Positions 8,697 to 19,510 are shown, counted from the first letter of the stretch. The stretch: 64,000 bases of DNA from Sphingomonas paeninsulae (GCF_003660165.1 NZ_CP032829.1:1488001-1552000); one strand, 5' to 3'. Notes: generated by a model not told the origin, from the letters alone. Numbers and translations are program-made.

Positions 8697-11600
8697 CTAC
8701 TCCGCGGCAACCGCAATTTCCGTATCATCGAGTGGGGAAGCCAGTCGCGTCAGCATTTCCTTCGGACAGACCTGCCAGAACGACCCGCGCCACCGCTCCC
8801 AATCGTCCAGAATCGCATTCGACCATTTGCTGTCGGTTGCGATTGCATGTTCGGCGATCAGGCCGCGTACCTTGGTTTCCCAATAGGTCGATGACAGCCG
8901 TTGCCAGACGATGCTGTCGCCATTGGCACGGCGCGTGAACGATCCGTCCTGGTCCAGCACGAATGCCATGCCGCCTGACATCCCCGCGCCGAAGTTCTCT
9001 CCGACGGTGCCGAGGATGACCGCAGCGCCGCCGGTCATATATTCGCAGCCATTGGCTCCACAGCCTTCGACTACGACATCGGCACCCGAGTTGCGGACGG
9101 CGAATCGTTCGCCCGCGCGACCTGCGGCAAACAATTTACCCGACGTCGCGCCGTACAGAACGGTGTTGCCGATGATCGTGTTGTGCTGGCTTTCGAGTGG
9201 GCTGGAAACCATCGGGCGCACCGTGATGATGCCGCCTGAAAGCCCCTTGCCGACGTAATCGTTCGCGTCGCCGAACACCTGAAGCGTGATGCCTTTGCAC
9301 AGGAACGCGCCAAGCGACTGGCCTGCGCTGCCCCGCAAACGGACTTCGACATGGCCGTCGTTCAGCGCACTCATGCCATAAAGTGCCGTGATTTCGGCGG
9401 ACAGCCGCGTGCCGACCGCGCGGTGCGTGTTGCGGACGGTATAGGTGAGCTGCATCTTTTCACGCCGCTCGAACACGGGCTTCGCATCGCGGAGGATTTG
9501 CGCGTCGAGGCTGTCGGGAACCTCGTTGCGATTGCCTTCGACATTATAGCGCCGCTGATCGTCTTCGGCATCGACCTTCGCAAGGATCGGGTTGAGATCG
9601 AGATCGTCGAGATGTTCGGCACCACGGCTGACCTGACGCAGCAATTCAGTGCGGCCGATCACTTCGTCGAGCGACTTCACGCCCAGTCGCGCAAGAATTT
9701 CGCGCACTTCCTCGGCGATGAAGGTCATCAGGTTGATGACTTTCTCGGGCGTACCGGTGAATTTCTTGCGAAGGCGCTCATCCTGAACGCAAATACCGAC
9801 CGGACAAGTGTTCGAATGGCACTGACGCACCATGATGCACCCCATTGCAACGAGGCTGAGCGTGCCGATTCCGAACTCCTCGGCACCCAAAATCGCAGCA
9901 ATAACAATGTCTCGCCCGGTTTTCAGGCCACCGTCAGTGCGCAACTTCACCCGGTGACGAAGACCGTTGAGGGTCAGCACTTGATTAACCTCGGACAGAC
10001 CCATTTCCCACGGCGTACCTGCATATTTGATACTGGTTTGCGGTGAAGCGCCGGTGCCGCCGACATGGCCCGCGATCAAGATGACGTCGGCATGAGCCTT
10101 TGCCACACCAGCCGCGACGGTCCCGATGCCCGCCGAACTGACGAGCTTTACACAAACCCGTGCGCGGCGGTTGATCTGTTTCAGATCGTAGATGAGCTGC
10201 GCCAGATCCTCGATCGAATAAATGTCGTGATGCGGCGGCGGGGAGATCAACGAGACGCCGGGTGTAGCGTGGCGCAGCTTGGCGATGAACTCGGTGACCT
10301 TGAAACCCGGAAGCTGGCCGCCCTCGCCGGGCTTTGCGCCCTGTGCGACCTTGATCTCGATTTCCTCGCAAGCACCCAGATATTCGGCGGTGACGCCGAA
10401 ACGTCCGCTGGCGATCTGCTTGATCGACGAGTTGGCATTGTCGCCATTGGGATAGGGTTTGAAGCGTTCGGACGATTCGCCGCCTTCGCCTGACACGGCT
10501 TTCGCGCCGATCCGGTTCATCGCGATGGCGAGCGTTTCATGTGCCTCGGGACTGAGTGCGCCGAGCGACATTCCCGGAGTTACGAAGCGTTTGCGGATTT
10601 CGGTAATCGCCTCGACATTGTCGATCGCGACCGCTTCCTTGGCATAATTGAATTCGAGCAGATCGCGCAGATAGACCGGCGGCAAATCGCGGACACCGCG
10701 CGCGAATTGCAAATAGGTCGAGTAACTGTCGGTGCCGACTGCGGTTTGCAGCAGGTGCATCAGTTGCGCGGAATAGGCATGAGCCTCTCCGCCCGCACGC
10801 TGGCGATAGAAGCCACCGATCGGAAGGGTCGCAACTGCGGCGTCGAACGCTTCTTCATGCCGTTCCGCCGCGTTGACATAGAGCGAAGCATAGCCTTCAC
10901 CGGAAATCTTTGCAGGCATTCCGGGGAACAAATCGTTGACCAGCGCCCGGCTCAATCCAACGGCTTCAAAGTTGTAGCCGCCGCGATAGGAGGAGATCAC
11001 AGCGATCCCCATTTTCGACATGATCTTTAACAAGCCATCGCCGATTGCGGTCTGGTGACGCTTCAACAATGTTTCGAGCGTCGTGTCGCCGAACAGACCA
11101 CGCGCATGGCGATCCGCAATGGCGGCTTCAGACAAATAAGCGTTTACCGTGGTCGCGCCCACACCGATCAGCACGGCAAAATAGTGCGTGTCCAGGCATT
11201 CGGCCGAACGCACGTTTACGCTCGCATACGACCGCAATCCCTTGCGAACGAGGTGGGTGTGTACGGCAGCGGTGGCGATGACCATCTGGATTGCCAGCCG
11301 GTCTTCGGAAACATGCTCGTCGGTCAGGAAGATTTCGCTCTTCCCTTCACGAACCGCCTGTTCGGCGTCGGCCCGGACGCGGGCTATGGCGGCGCGCAGA
11401 CCCTCTTGCCCCGAACCGAATTCATAGGTGCAGTCGATTTCGGCAACGGCTGGACCGAAATGTTCTTTCAGACGCAGCCATTCGCCACTGGTCAGCACTG
11501 GCGTATCCAGCACCAGCACCTGATCGCGCCCCGAATCCTGATCGAGAATGTTGGCGAGGTTTCCGAACCGCGTCTTCAGACTCATTACCTGCCGCTCACG

Positions 11601-13244
11601 TAGCGAATCGATCGGCGGATTGGTGACCTGGCTGAAATTCTGGCGGAAGAACTGGCTGATCAGGCGTGGCTTGTCGGAGATCACGGCGAGCGGCGTATCG
11701 TCGCCCATCGACCCGATGGCTTCCTTGCCGTCCTCTGCCATTGGCGACAGGATAAGCTCCATGTCCTCCATCGTTTGTCCGGCGGCAACCTGACGACGGA
11801 TCAGCGCGGCGCGCGGATAATAGGCGACCTGTTCCTCAGCTTCGGGCAAGTCCGCAAACGTCAGAAAGTCACCGACCATGTCGGCATAAGGAGCCTCGGC
11901 AGCAAGCCGGTCCTTGATCGCGCGATCATCGTAGAGTTTGCCCTCTTCCAGATCGACGGCAATCATCTGGCCGGGGCCGAGCGCTCCCTTTGAAATCACA
12001 GTCGCTTCGGGAACGACGACCATCCCGGCCTCGGACCCGACGATCAGCAGATCATCGTTGGTGATCGTGAAACGCAGCGGCCGCAAAGCATTGCGGTCCA
12101 GCCCAGCCACTGCCCAGCGACCATCGGTCATGGCGAGAGCGGCGGGACCGTCCCACGGTTCCATCACGCTCGCAAGATATTCGTACATGCTGGCATGTTC
12201 GGGCGGCATGTCATGCTTGTCCTGCCACGCTTCGGGCACGAGCATGGTCTTGGCAGTCGGCGCATCGCGGCCCGAACGGGCGATCGTCTCGAACACAGCG
12301 TCCAGCGCAGCGGTGTCTGAGGCACCCGCTGGAATCACTGGCTTTATATCTTCGGAATGTTCGCCGAACGCGAGACTCGCCATGCGAATCTCATGGCTTT
12401 TCATCCAGTTCTTGTTGCCTCGGATCGTGTTGATTTCGCCGTTATGGGCCAGACAACGAAACGGCTGCGCCAACCACCACTGCGGAAACGTGTTGGTCGA
12501 ATAACGCTGATGAAAAATTGCAACGCGCGACGTGAAGCGTTCATCGCAAAGATCGGGATAGAATACCGACAGGCTCTCAGCGAGGAAAAGCCCTTTATAA
12601 ACAATCGACCGGCACGACAGAGAGCAGATGTAGAAGCCCGCAATCTGGGCCTCGATCACCTTCTTTTCGATGCGGCGACGAACGAGATACAGCGTTTTTT
12701 CGAACTCAACGATATCGGTGGTCGATGCGTTCGGCCCCGCGATCATGATCTGCTCGATTTCCGGCCGCGTCGCCTGTGCCTTTTGGCCGATAACCGACAC
12801 ATCGACAGGAACCTGACGCCAGCCATAGATCGCAAACCCGGCGTCGATGATTTCGCTCTCTACGATCGTGCGGCAGTTTTCCTGCGCACTAAGGTCAGTG
12901 CGCGGCAGAAAAACCATGCCAACGCCGAGCCAGCTATTGTCGATGGGTTTGTGGCCCGACGCGACAATGGCATCGGCAAAAAACGGCATCGGCAGATCGA
13001 CGTGGATGCCCGCGCCATCACCCGTTTTGCCATCGGCATCGACGGCTCCGCGATGCCAGACTGCCTTCAGCGCATCGATCGCGGACGCCACGACGCGGCG
13101 GCTTGCGCGGCCATCGGTTGCTGCGACCAGTCCGACGCCACAGGCATCGGATTCAAAATCGGGGCGATACATTCCGACACGTGCAATGCGTTCGCGCTCG
13201 GATTCGGTGTGGGCGACATCGGCGGCTGCGGATTCAATGCTCAT
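8697..13244 (-). CDS. gltB: Glutamate synthase (NADPH) large subunit
   Basis: 1515 residues, the normal size for the alpha subunit. The catalytic cysteine of the Ntn-type glutaminase domain is C35 (ACGVG), which becomes N-terminal after propeptide cleavage. The FMN synthase domain follows, with the cysteines of the 3Fe-4S cluster in CIMVRQCHSNTCPVGIC. The C-terminal GXGXG beta-helix contains repeats such as VVVEGCGANGCEYMTGG. With GltD it transfers the amide of glutamine to 2-oxoglutarate. The ATG overlaps the stop of the DUF2059 gene by 4 bases (ATGA), so translation is probably coupled. Confidence 0.97.
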   Translation of the reverse strand: MSIESAAADVAHTESERERIARVGMYRPDFESDACGVGLVAATDGRASRRVVASAIDALKAVWHRGAVDADGKTGDGAGIHVDLPMPFFADAIVASGHKPIDNSWLGVGMVFLPRTDLSAQENCRTIVESEIIDAGFAIYGWRQVPVDVSVIGQKAQATRPEIEQIMIAGPNASTTDIVEFEKTLYLVRRRIEKKVIEAQIAGFYICSLSCRSIVYKGLFLAESLSVFYPDLCDERFTSRVAIFHQRYSTNTFPQWWLAQPFRCLAHNGEINTIRGNKNWMKSHEIRMASLAFGEHSEDIKPVIPAGASDTAALDAVFETIARSGRDAPTAKTMLVPEAWQDKHDMPPEHASMYEYLASVMEPWDGPAALAMTDGRWAVAGLDRNALRPLRFTITNDDLLIVGSEAGMVVVPEATVISKGALGPGQMIAVDLEEGKLYDDRAIKDRLAAEAPYADMVGDFLTFADLPEAEEQVAYYPRAALIRRQVAAGQTMEDMELILSPMAEDGKEAIGSMGDDTPLAVISDKPRLISQFFRQNFSQVTNPPIDSLRERQVMSLKTRFGNLANILDQDSGRDQVLVLDTPVLTSGEWLRLKEHFGPAVAEIDCTYEFGSGQEGLRAAIARVRADAEQAVREGKSEIFLTDEHVSEDRLAIQMVIATAAVHTHLVRKGLRSYASVNVRSAECLDTHYFAVLIGVGATTVNAYLSEAAIADRHARGLFGDTTLETLLKRHQTAIGDGLLKIMSKMGIAVISSYRGGYNFEAVGLSRALVNDLFPGMPAKISGEGYASLYVNAAERHEEAFDAAVATLPIGGFYRQRAGGEAHAYSAQLMHLLQTAVGTDSYSTYLQFARGVRDLPPVYLRDLLEFNYAKEAVAIDNVEAITEIRKRFVTPGMSLGALSPEAHETLAIAMNRIGAKAVSGEGGESSERFKPYPNGDNANSSIKQIASGRFGVTAEYLGACEEIEIKVAQGAKPGEGGQLPGFKVTEFIAKLRHATPGVSLISPPPHHDIYSIEDLAQLIYDLKQINRRARVCVKLVSSAGIGTVAAGVAKAHADVILIAGHVGGTGASPQTSIKYAGTPWEMGLSEVNQVLTLNGLRHRVKLRTDGGLKTGRDIVIAAILGAEEFGIGTLSLVAMGCIMVRQCHSNTCPVGICVQDERLRKKFTGTPEKVINLMTFIAEEVREILARLGVKSLDEVIGRTELLRQVSRGAEHLDDLDLNPILAKVDAEDDQRRYNVEGNRNEVPDSLDAQILRDAKPVFERREKMQLTYTVRNTHRAVGTRLSAEITALYGMSALNDGHVEVRLRGSAGQSLGAFLCKGITLQVFGDANDYVGKGLSGGIITVRPMVSSPLESQHNTIIGNTVLYGATSGKLFAAGRAGERFAVRNSGADVVVEGCGANGCEYMTGGAAVILGTVGENFGAGMSGGMAFVLDQDGSFTRRANGDSIVWQRLSSTYWETKVRGLIAEHAIATDSKWSNAILDDWERWRGSFWQVCPKEMLTRLASPLDDTEIAVAAE

Positions 13245-13957
13245 TTGTTCATCTTTCCGGGGTCAATCCCGAGCAGCTTGGCAAGCTGATTTCGTTCATT
13301 GGGGGTCAACTGGTCATACGTCTTCGGTTTCGGCAGACCCTCGGTCGCCTTTACGGCTCTGCTGAGGATATCTGGCATGGCGCGCATCATCTCGGGCATC
13401 ATCGCCTGAATTTTCGTCATGACAGCGGGGTCGGTCATTAAGAACATCTGCTGAGACGCATAATCTTTACCAGTCGGAGTGCCGAAAAAAGCGGTGATTT
13501 CGTGAAGCTGGATTGGCGTGAAATGACCTGTGTAAGCCTCGGCAAGTCCCTGACGGATCGCAGGTTCCTGTTTTTCCATAACGTTCGTCAGTTCGGCGAA
13601 CATTCCGTTCATCATGAGACGCATACGATCCCGATAAGCAGGATCGAGTATCTCCATGATCTCGCCCATCGTCGTCTTGTCGATACGGGCCAAGGTCGTT
13701 TGATCGACGCCCGCAACCTTTGCAAATTCGCGAATTGGCATGGTGCCAATTTGATCGGACATGCCGCTCATGATTTGCTGCAATGACCCAGTCATCAGCT
13801 TTCGATAAGAGCCGACGGGAAAAACCTTAGCCACGATCTCAAGCGCTTCGGGGGACGCCGTAATTTTAGGATTTACCTGAGCGGTGACGGGGGCAGCAGT
13901 AACGACCGAAGGCAGAGCGTAAGCCAGAATCGATAGAAATTTCAGGGTGGTTTTCAC
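13241..13957 (-). CDS. DUF2059-type secreted protein within the glt operon
   Basis: 238 residues from GTG 13957. The start is chosen because it forms a GTGA overlap with the gltD stop and is followed directly by a signal peptide (KTTLKFLSILAYALPSVVTA). The mature part is helical and contains a segment like LAEAYTGHFTPIQLHEITAFFGTPTGKD split over two lines here only in description; its FxTPxQL-x-E-x-x-x-F-pattern is that of DUF2059 proteins, whose function is unknown. An ATG further upstream in frame lies inside gltD and is unlikely. Placement between gltD and gltB, coupled at both ends, is unusual because an exported protein has no obvious role in glutamate synthesis. Confidence 0.8.
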   Translation of the reverse strand: MKTTLKFLSILAYALPSVVTAAPVTAQVNPKITASPEALEIVAKVFPVGSYRKLMTGSLQQIMSGMSDQIGTMPIREFAKVAGVDQTTLARIDKTTMGEIMEILDPAYRDRMRLMMNGMFAELTNVMEKQEPAIRQGLAEAYTGHFTPIQLHEITAFFGTPTGKDYASQQMFLMTDPAVMTKIQAMMPEMMRAMPDILSRAVKATEGLPKPKTYDQLTPNERNQLAKLLGIDPGKMNK

Positions 13958-15396
13958 GCCGCCTTCCTCGTTGCCGCCGCCTTTTGCTTCAAATACCGGT
14001 GCATATGATCGCTGACGTCGCGGCCATCGCGGATCGCCCATACGACGAGGCTCGCCCCGCGCACGATGTCGCCGGCTGCAAACACGCCATCAAGGCTGGT
14101 CTGCATGGTCTTGTGATCGACGCGCAATGTGCCCCAGCGGGTTACGCCGAGGTCGGCCGAGCCGAACATCTTGGGCAAATCTTCTGCGTCGAAACCAAGC
14201 GCCTTGATTACAAGATCTGCTTCGAGGCGGAACTCGCTTCCCGGATCGGCCTCTGGCGCGCGGCGACCGGTTGCATCGGGTGTGCCGAGGCGCATTTTGG
14301 CAACGCGGACACCCGCAACCTGCTCGGTTCCGTCGAATGCCTCGGGTGCGGAGAGCCAGACGAATTCGACGCCTTCTTCTTCTGCGTTGGCCACTTCTCG
14401 CTGCGATCCCGGCATATTGGCGCGGTCGCGACGGTACAGGCATTTTACCGATTTCGCGCCTTGGCGAACGGCAGTTCGGACGCAATCCATCGCGGTGTCG
14501 CCACCACCGATAACGACGACATTCTTGCCCGCCGCGTTTAATCCACCGTCGTCGAATTCGGGCACAGCGTCGCCAAAGCCCTTGCGGTTCGATGCGATCA
14601 GAAAATCAAGCGATTCCACGACACCGGGAGCGCCGACACCGGGAGCCTTGATCCCCCGCGCCTTGTAAACACCGGTTGCTATTAAGATGGCATCATGTTT
14701 CGCGCGCAACTCATCGAGTTTCGCATCGCGGCCGACCTCGAAGTTTTCATGGATTACGATGCCGCCTGCCTTCAGTCGGTCGACCCGCCGCATGACGACG
14801 TGCTTTTCCAGTTTGAAGCCGGGAATGCCATAGGTGAGCAGGCCACCCGCCCGGTCGTGCCGGTCGTAAACATGCACGTCATAGCCTGCGACCCGCATAT
14901 ATTCGGCGGTCGCGAGGCCGGCTGGCCCTGCGCCGATAATACCGATCGACTGGCCCCGTGACGGGCCGGGAACGATAGGCTCAACCCAACCCTCTTCCCA
15001 AGCGGTGTCGGTGATGAACTTTTCGACCGAGCCGATGGTGACCGCGCCGTGACCTGAAAACTCGATGACACAATTGCCTTCGCAAAGGCGATCCTGCGGA
15101 CAGATTCGCCCGCATATTTCGGGCATCGTCGAGGTGCTGTTCGACAGTTCATAGGCTTCGCGCAGCCGTCCTTCGGCCGTCAGTCGCAGCCAGTCCGGAA
15201 TATGATTGTGGAGCGGGCAATGCACCGAGCAATAGGGAACGCCGCACTGTGAACAGCGCGCGGATTGCTCCTCGGCATTCGGCACCGCATATTTTTCGGC
15301 GATTTCACGGAAGTCTTCCGCACGCAAAGGGGCGCTGCGTTTTTCAGGGTAAACCTGCGCTGCATCTACAAACTTCAACATCGGGTTATCGGCCAT
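13954..15396 (-). CDS. gltD: Glutamate synthase (NADPH) small subunit
   Basis: 480 residues. Two cysteine clusters for 4Fe-4S centres are visible near the N-terminus (CSQCGVPYC-x3-C and CGRIC-x5-C-x3-C). An FAD motif (IIGAGPAGLATAEYMR) and an NADPH motif (VIGGGDTAMD) follow. GltD oxidises NADPH and passes electrons to GltB. It is the first gene of the gltD-DUF2059-gltB operon, with 4-base overlaps at both junctions; 151 bases upstream separate it from uppP and should hold the promoter. No operator could be identified. Confidence 0.96.
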   Translation of the reverse strand: MADNPMLKFVDAAQVYPEKRSAPLRAEDFREIAEKYAVPNAEEQSARCSQCGVPYCSVHCPLHNHIPDWLRLTAEGRLREAYELSNSTSTMPEICGRICPQDRLCEGNCVIEFSGHGAVTIGSVEKFITDTAWEEGWVEPIVPGPSRGQSIGIIGAGPAGLATAEYMRVAGYDVHVYDRHDRAGGLLTYGIPGFKLEKHVVMRRVDRLKAGGIVIHENFEVGRDAKLDELRAKHDAILIATGVYKARGIKAPGVGAPGVVESLDFLIASNRKGFGDAVPEFDDGGLNAAGKNVVVIGGGDTAMDCVRTAVRQGAKSVKCLYRRDRANMPGSQREVANAEEEGVEFVWLSAPEAFDGTEQVAGVRVAKMRLGTPDATGRRAPEADPGSEFRLEADLVIKALGFDAEDLPKMFGSADLGVTRWGTLRVDHKTMQTSLDGVFAAGDIVRGASLVVWAIRDGRDVSDHMHRYLKQKAAATRKAA

Positions 15397-15547
15397 GTGC
15401 CCTCCACACCGCCAATTGACTCATTTTGACACTGGAGTCACGCAAAATCCCGCAAATAGTTCAGCTATGCTGACCTAATAACTCGCCAAATCACGCTTGA
15501 TCGTTCATTTCATCCAGTTAAGCGCCCGAGATTATACCGATACGGAC

Positions 15548-16344
15548 CTACTTTTGCAGCAGCCAGATCAAGGCGATCGTTCCAACCACGATTCGATACC
15601 ATGCAAATGGTGCAAATCCGTGCCGGGTTACGATCGTCAGAAAGGCTCGAATGACGACAATCGCTACAATGAACGAAACTACAAACCCAATGCCGATCGC
15701 CGTCCAGTCGTTGCTGCTGGCGACGTGCCGGGACTCCCACAGTTCTTTCGCGCTCGCGGCGATCATGACCGGGACGGCTAGAAAGAAGCTATATTCAGCG
15801 GCAGTCTTGCGATCGACGCCAAGCGACAGTCCGCCCATGATCGTGGCTCCTGAGCGACTGACGCCCGGAATCATCGATAAACACTGAGCGAAGCCAACGC
15901 CGAGCGCAGTCTTCCACGGCATCGTCTCGACGCTGGTGACAGTGACACGCTTGGCCATTCGCTCGATGATGAGGATAGCGATCCCCCAACGATCAGCGCA
16001 ACGGCTACGATTACGGGCTTTTCGAGCATGGCCTTGATCGCTTTGTAGGCGAGGGCACCAATCACCAACGCCGGCAGAAAACCAAGAAAGATATTACGCG
16101 TGAAGGCAATTGCGCCTTGATCGCGCCGCATCAGACCGCCAGCTACTGCCGTAAATCGCCCGAAATAGAGCACGACCACCGCCAGAATCGCCCCCAGCTG
16201 GATAACGATATCGAATGTTCCCGACTGGCTTCCCCGAAAACCGAGCAACTCACCTGCAAGGATCAGATGGCCGGTCGATGAGACGGGCAGGAATTCGGTA
16301 AGCCCTTCGACAATGCCGAGAATAATAATCGTTAACAGCGACAT
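15548..16344 (-). pseudogene. uppP: Undecaprenyl-diphosphatase, frameshifted as sequenced
   Basis: The N-terminal part reads from ATG 16344 ([19 protein letters not shown], the family's first active-site motif) to ALIVGG, then loses the frame. The rest (MAKRVTV..., with the second motif [10 protein letters not shown]) continues to 15548 in another frame. One missing base in the C5 run at 15983-15987 (G on the coding strand) accounts for it; restoring it gives 265 residues, the normal length, with the sequence [13 protein letters not shown] across the junction. UppP (BacA) is the membrane phosphatase that recycles the undecaprenyl carrier of peptidoglycan synthesis. A sequencing indel is more likely than a real null. 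ATG 16344 overlaps the stop of the NDUFA9-like gene. Confidence 0.9.
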
Positions 16345-17276
16345 CAGGCGGTTTTTCCAGCAAAGCGACCATGACGGCGATACTGGACGAGCCAACCATC
16401 CGCTACCGCTTCGAGCGGCGTCGGGGGAATGCCCATCGCTTGCAATCCATTGGTTCCGGTCACAACATTATCCGACTGCAGCATCAGCCACTGATCCTTC
16501 GTCATTGGGGCGCCCGGCAGCCAACCGATCGTGCGCACCATCAGATGTGAAATCGCATCGGGCATTTCTATCAATGGCGCTCCCCGCCCGATCGCAGACC
16601 CTATCCAGCGATTGAGTTCGGTCATCGACAAAATCTCTGGGCCACCGATGTCATAGGTTTTGCCCGAATACAGCGTGGGATCGGCAAGCGCCGCAACCAC
16701 TGCTTTGGCGACGTCCCCGACGTAAATGGGCTGAAATTTCACGGCACCCCGAATAACCGGCACCACTGGAAGCGCCCGAATCAGGTCGGCAAAGCGATTG
16801 ACGAACTGATCTTCGCGTCCAAACACAATCGACGGGCGCAAGATCGTTGCGGCCGGGAAAGCGGCGCAAACCGCATCCTCTCCCTCGCCTTTCGACCGCC
16901 CATAGGCCGACTGACTCTTCGGGTCGGCACCGATAGCCGATATGTGGACAAGCGATTTCACGCCAGCGCCAGCCGCAGCAGTCGCGACATTGCGAGCGCC
17001 ATCCACGTGGAAACCCTGGAAGTCGCCTTTCAATATGCCGACGAGATTAACGACGGCGTCGGTTCCCGCGACGGCGCGGGTAATGGTGTCGGCTTTGCGA
17101 ACATCCCCGGACGCAAACTGAATCTGGCCAAGGCCGCTCTGTGTTTTAAGGAACCAGCCGTCGCGGCCGTCGCGGGCCACGACGCGAACGCGCGCGCCTT
17201 CTTGCAGTAGAGCCTGAACGACATAGCGGCCCAGAAAGCCGCTGCCGCCGATCACGCAAACCAAACGGTCTTTCAT
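16344..17276 (-). CDS. Complex I NDUFA9-like NAD(P)-binding protein
   Basis: 310 residues from ATG 17276. The atypical SDR nucleotide motif [10 protein letters not shown] is at residues 10-19, followed by the VNLVGIL and YGRSKGEGE segments (Y and K of the SDR triad region). In alphaproteobacteria this family is annotated by its similarity to the NDUFA9 accessory subunit of mitochondrial complex I. It may bind NADPH in an assembly or quinone-related role; direct evidence is lacking here. The TGATG junction with uppP indicates one transcript. Confidence 0.87.
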   Translation of the reverse strand: MKDRLVCVIGGSGFLGRYVVQALLQEGARVRVVARDGRDGWFLKTQSGLGQIQFASGDVRKADTITRAVAGTDAVVNLVGILKGDFQGFHVDGARNVATAAAGAGVKSLVHISAIGADPKSQSAYGRSKGEGEDAVCAAFPAATILRPSIVFGREDQFVNRFADLIRALPVVPVIRGAVKFQPIYVGDVAKAVVAALADPTLYSGKTYDIGGPEILSMTELNRWIGSAIGRGAPLIEMPDAISHLMVRTIGWLPGAPMTKDQWLMLQSDNVVTGTNGLQAMGIPPTPLEAVADGWLVQYRRHGRFAGKTA

Positions 17277-17388
17277 CGTCAATGCCTCTTCAAATGTTCC
17301 GATCGCCCTACTCGCGACGCCCGCGCATTGACAAGGCCTCGAACCCACCGCTAAGCGCGCCGCCTACCTTGTTGTATTCGATCTCTGT

Positions 17389-17475
17389 GCCCAGATGGCG
17401 GAATTGGTAGACGCACCAGCTTCAGGTGCTGGCGATCGCAAGGTCGTGGAGGTTCGAGTCCTCTTCTGGGCACCA
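17389..17475 (+). tRNA. tRNA-Leu (anticodon CAG), integration target
   Basis: Acceptor GCCCAGA pairs with TCTGGGC, anticodon CAG sits in the loop CTTCAGGTG, a class II variable arm follows, and A-CCA is encoded. 87 nt. Its 3' end is repeated at 24,607 and 37,028, which marks it as the attachment site of the island that follows. Confidence 0.96.
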
Positions 17476-17481
17476 AGAGAC
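17454..17481 (+). repeat. attL: tRNA-Leu 3' end plus 6 bases
   Basis: 28 bases from the T-loop through the CCA end and AGAGAC beyond it. The identical 28 bases are found at 37028-37055, and the central 18 (17458-17475) also at 24607-24624. This arrangement is what two tandem integrations into one tRNA gene produce. Confidence 0.88.
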
Positions 17482-17538
17482 ACCTAAGCACTTGAAACTG
17501 CTTAGAAACGGCTGATAACCGTCCTTCTAGTTTGCTCC

Positions 17539-17562
17539 GACGATACAAAGTGCCGCTACAAA
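17539..17562 (+). repeat. Inner direct repeat of element 1, left copy
   Basis: The motif GACGATACAAAG-nn-CCGCTACA recurs at 24522-24545 with three differences in 24 bases. Both copies lie about 60 bases inside the att copies and in the same orientation, as expected for integrase arm-binding sites. Confidence 0.55.
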
Positions 17563-17569
17563 CGGCCCG

Positions 17570-19386
17570 TTGGAGAATGACAATGAGAGCAGCGGCTGTG
17601 AAGTATCTCCAACGCCACCCGTAGCGGGTAGACTTATTTTCAGGCGAGCATTTCCAGATAGATTGCGCCCGTTCATCCCCGGCAACCCCCGCGAGCTAGT
17701 CCGTACTCTTGACGCAAAGCTCATAGGCGAGCCGGGAGCGTTGGACCGCTACACGGCTGCAATGGATGAATACGCACGGCTGGCAACACTCGCCGCCAAG
17801 GCTTTCGTCGATCTCTTCGACCCTCTCGACAACCCGACGATAGCCTATCTCGCTGAGACATTCCGAGCCGAAAGCCTAGCTGGCGACGAAGCGGGACGTT
17901 GGGATACAGATGAGCGCGAGCTACACGCCACCCTCGCCAAGACACCGGGCATTACCTCTCGGTTCAAAGGCGAGGAACGCCAGCGTTGGTCCATCAAGCG
18001 ACGGGAGACGCTAGAGGCATCGGAAGCCCACAACGCCTCCCTAATCGCTACAGGGGATATGGAAGGCATACGGGAGCTATGGGCTTGGGAAGCTAACGAG
18101 TTCGCTACAGCGCGAGGTTATCGCTTCGACACAAGCGCCCCCGCCTTCGACACCCTATGCCGCGCGATTGCTGAGGCATCCCTTTCCGCCAGCCGTGACG
18201 CCTTCGCTCGCCTCGACGGCCAAACAGTCCCCACGCCTCAAGAGTCTGAGAAGCCCACACGGCTGGCAAGTCCCCCGCCCGTCGCCAGCAGCAACGCCTC
18301 CTTTGAACAGATTGTAGAAGAGGTAATCACCAACACCCGCATAGGGACCGGCAACGCTACAATGGAGACCACCCGCACGGCCCTACGCTACTTCCGTGAG
18401 GCATACGGGAAGGACATTGCACCACCAGCGATCACACGCAGCCATGTCTCCGATTGGTTAGACTTGCTCGCTCAACGACCCTCAAGGCTTCCCAAGAGCG
18501 ACCTTCGTTTGACCCTCGCTGCATTGGCTGAGAAATACGCAGACCAGCCGCAAGTCCCCCGGCTCAAGGGCAAGACCATCAATCAGAGCCTCAATGCCCT
18601 CTCAGCCGTATGGCGCAAGGGACAAGCAATAGGGAAAATCAGAGACGGCGATAACAACCCCTTCGCCCGTCATATCGTTAAGGTCGCCCCCGCTCCCGAA
18701 AGCCCCAAAGAGTTCAGCATTGCCGAGCTACAGACAATCTTTGCGCTTCCCATATTCACGGCTGGAGAACGACCCCAAGGCGGCAAGGGGGGCGCTTCCT
18801 ACTGGATACCCTGCTACTGCTATGGACCGGCGCACGTCCTGAGGAAATCGCCCAACTTACCGTATCCGATGTACGCCACAACCCCGCTACAGACCGTTGG
18901 CTGCTACGGATCACAGACGAGGGACCCCACGCTCATAAAGGCGCTAGGAGCCTCAAGACCTCACGTTCCGGTACTGGACGCCGTGAGTTCCCCATACCGC
19001 CGCACCTGCTTGCGATGGGCCTCCTAGCGTATATCGACGCCCTGAAGGCATCAGGTGAAACAGCCATGTTCCCGGACCTCCGCGTCAAAGGAGCGCGTGG
19101 CACATTGTTCCCTGGGTATGGAGAATGGTGGGGACGTTACCTAAAGGCTCACAACGCTTTCCCCCAAGGTGAAGGACGCAAACAGTCGCGTGAGTTCCGC
19201 CATCATTGGACAACGGCTGGACGCCGCTCTGGACTGAGCGAGAGCGCCCTTGAATATATCCAAGGCCACAGCACGGCAAACAAATCAGCAAACGCAGGGT
19301 ACGGCCAACGCGCCCCGTTAGGTTACGAGATAGACAAGCTGGAGTTTGCAGGACTGGACCTGAGTGACGTGAGGCCGTGGTGTTGA
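17570..19386 (+). pseudogene. int: Tyrosine site-specific integrase of element 1, frameshifted as sequenced
   Basis: The frame opens at TTG 17570, close behind tRNA-Leu. It contains a long N-terminal region, a core-binding domain (about residues 230-320), then the beginning of the catalytic domain. It shifts near 18809-18811: one missing C in ATACCC would give the expected IPLLLLWTGARPEEIAQL segment with the catalytic Arg. From there to 19386 the other frame carries the C-terminal motifs, including RHHWTTAGRRSG and YIQGHSTANKS ending in the AGYG tyrosine region. The repaired protein would have about 605 residues. It probably catalysed insertion of element 1 at the tRNA. It may be functional if the indel is a sequencing error. 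Confidence 0.85.
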
Positions 19387-19510
19387 TCCCGAGTGTTTGA
19401 ACGCTGAGTCCATTCGTGCGATGGGATTACCCCTGTATGTCAACTTTTACAGTTCGTTTCACTAAGCCATTGATTAAGTTCAATGCAATCAATCCTAAAG
19501 GTTTCCCTAG

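Noticed and set aside
12357-13289. Open frame of 310 codons on the plus strand
   Set aside because: Antisense to the 5' part of gltB; no family features.
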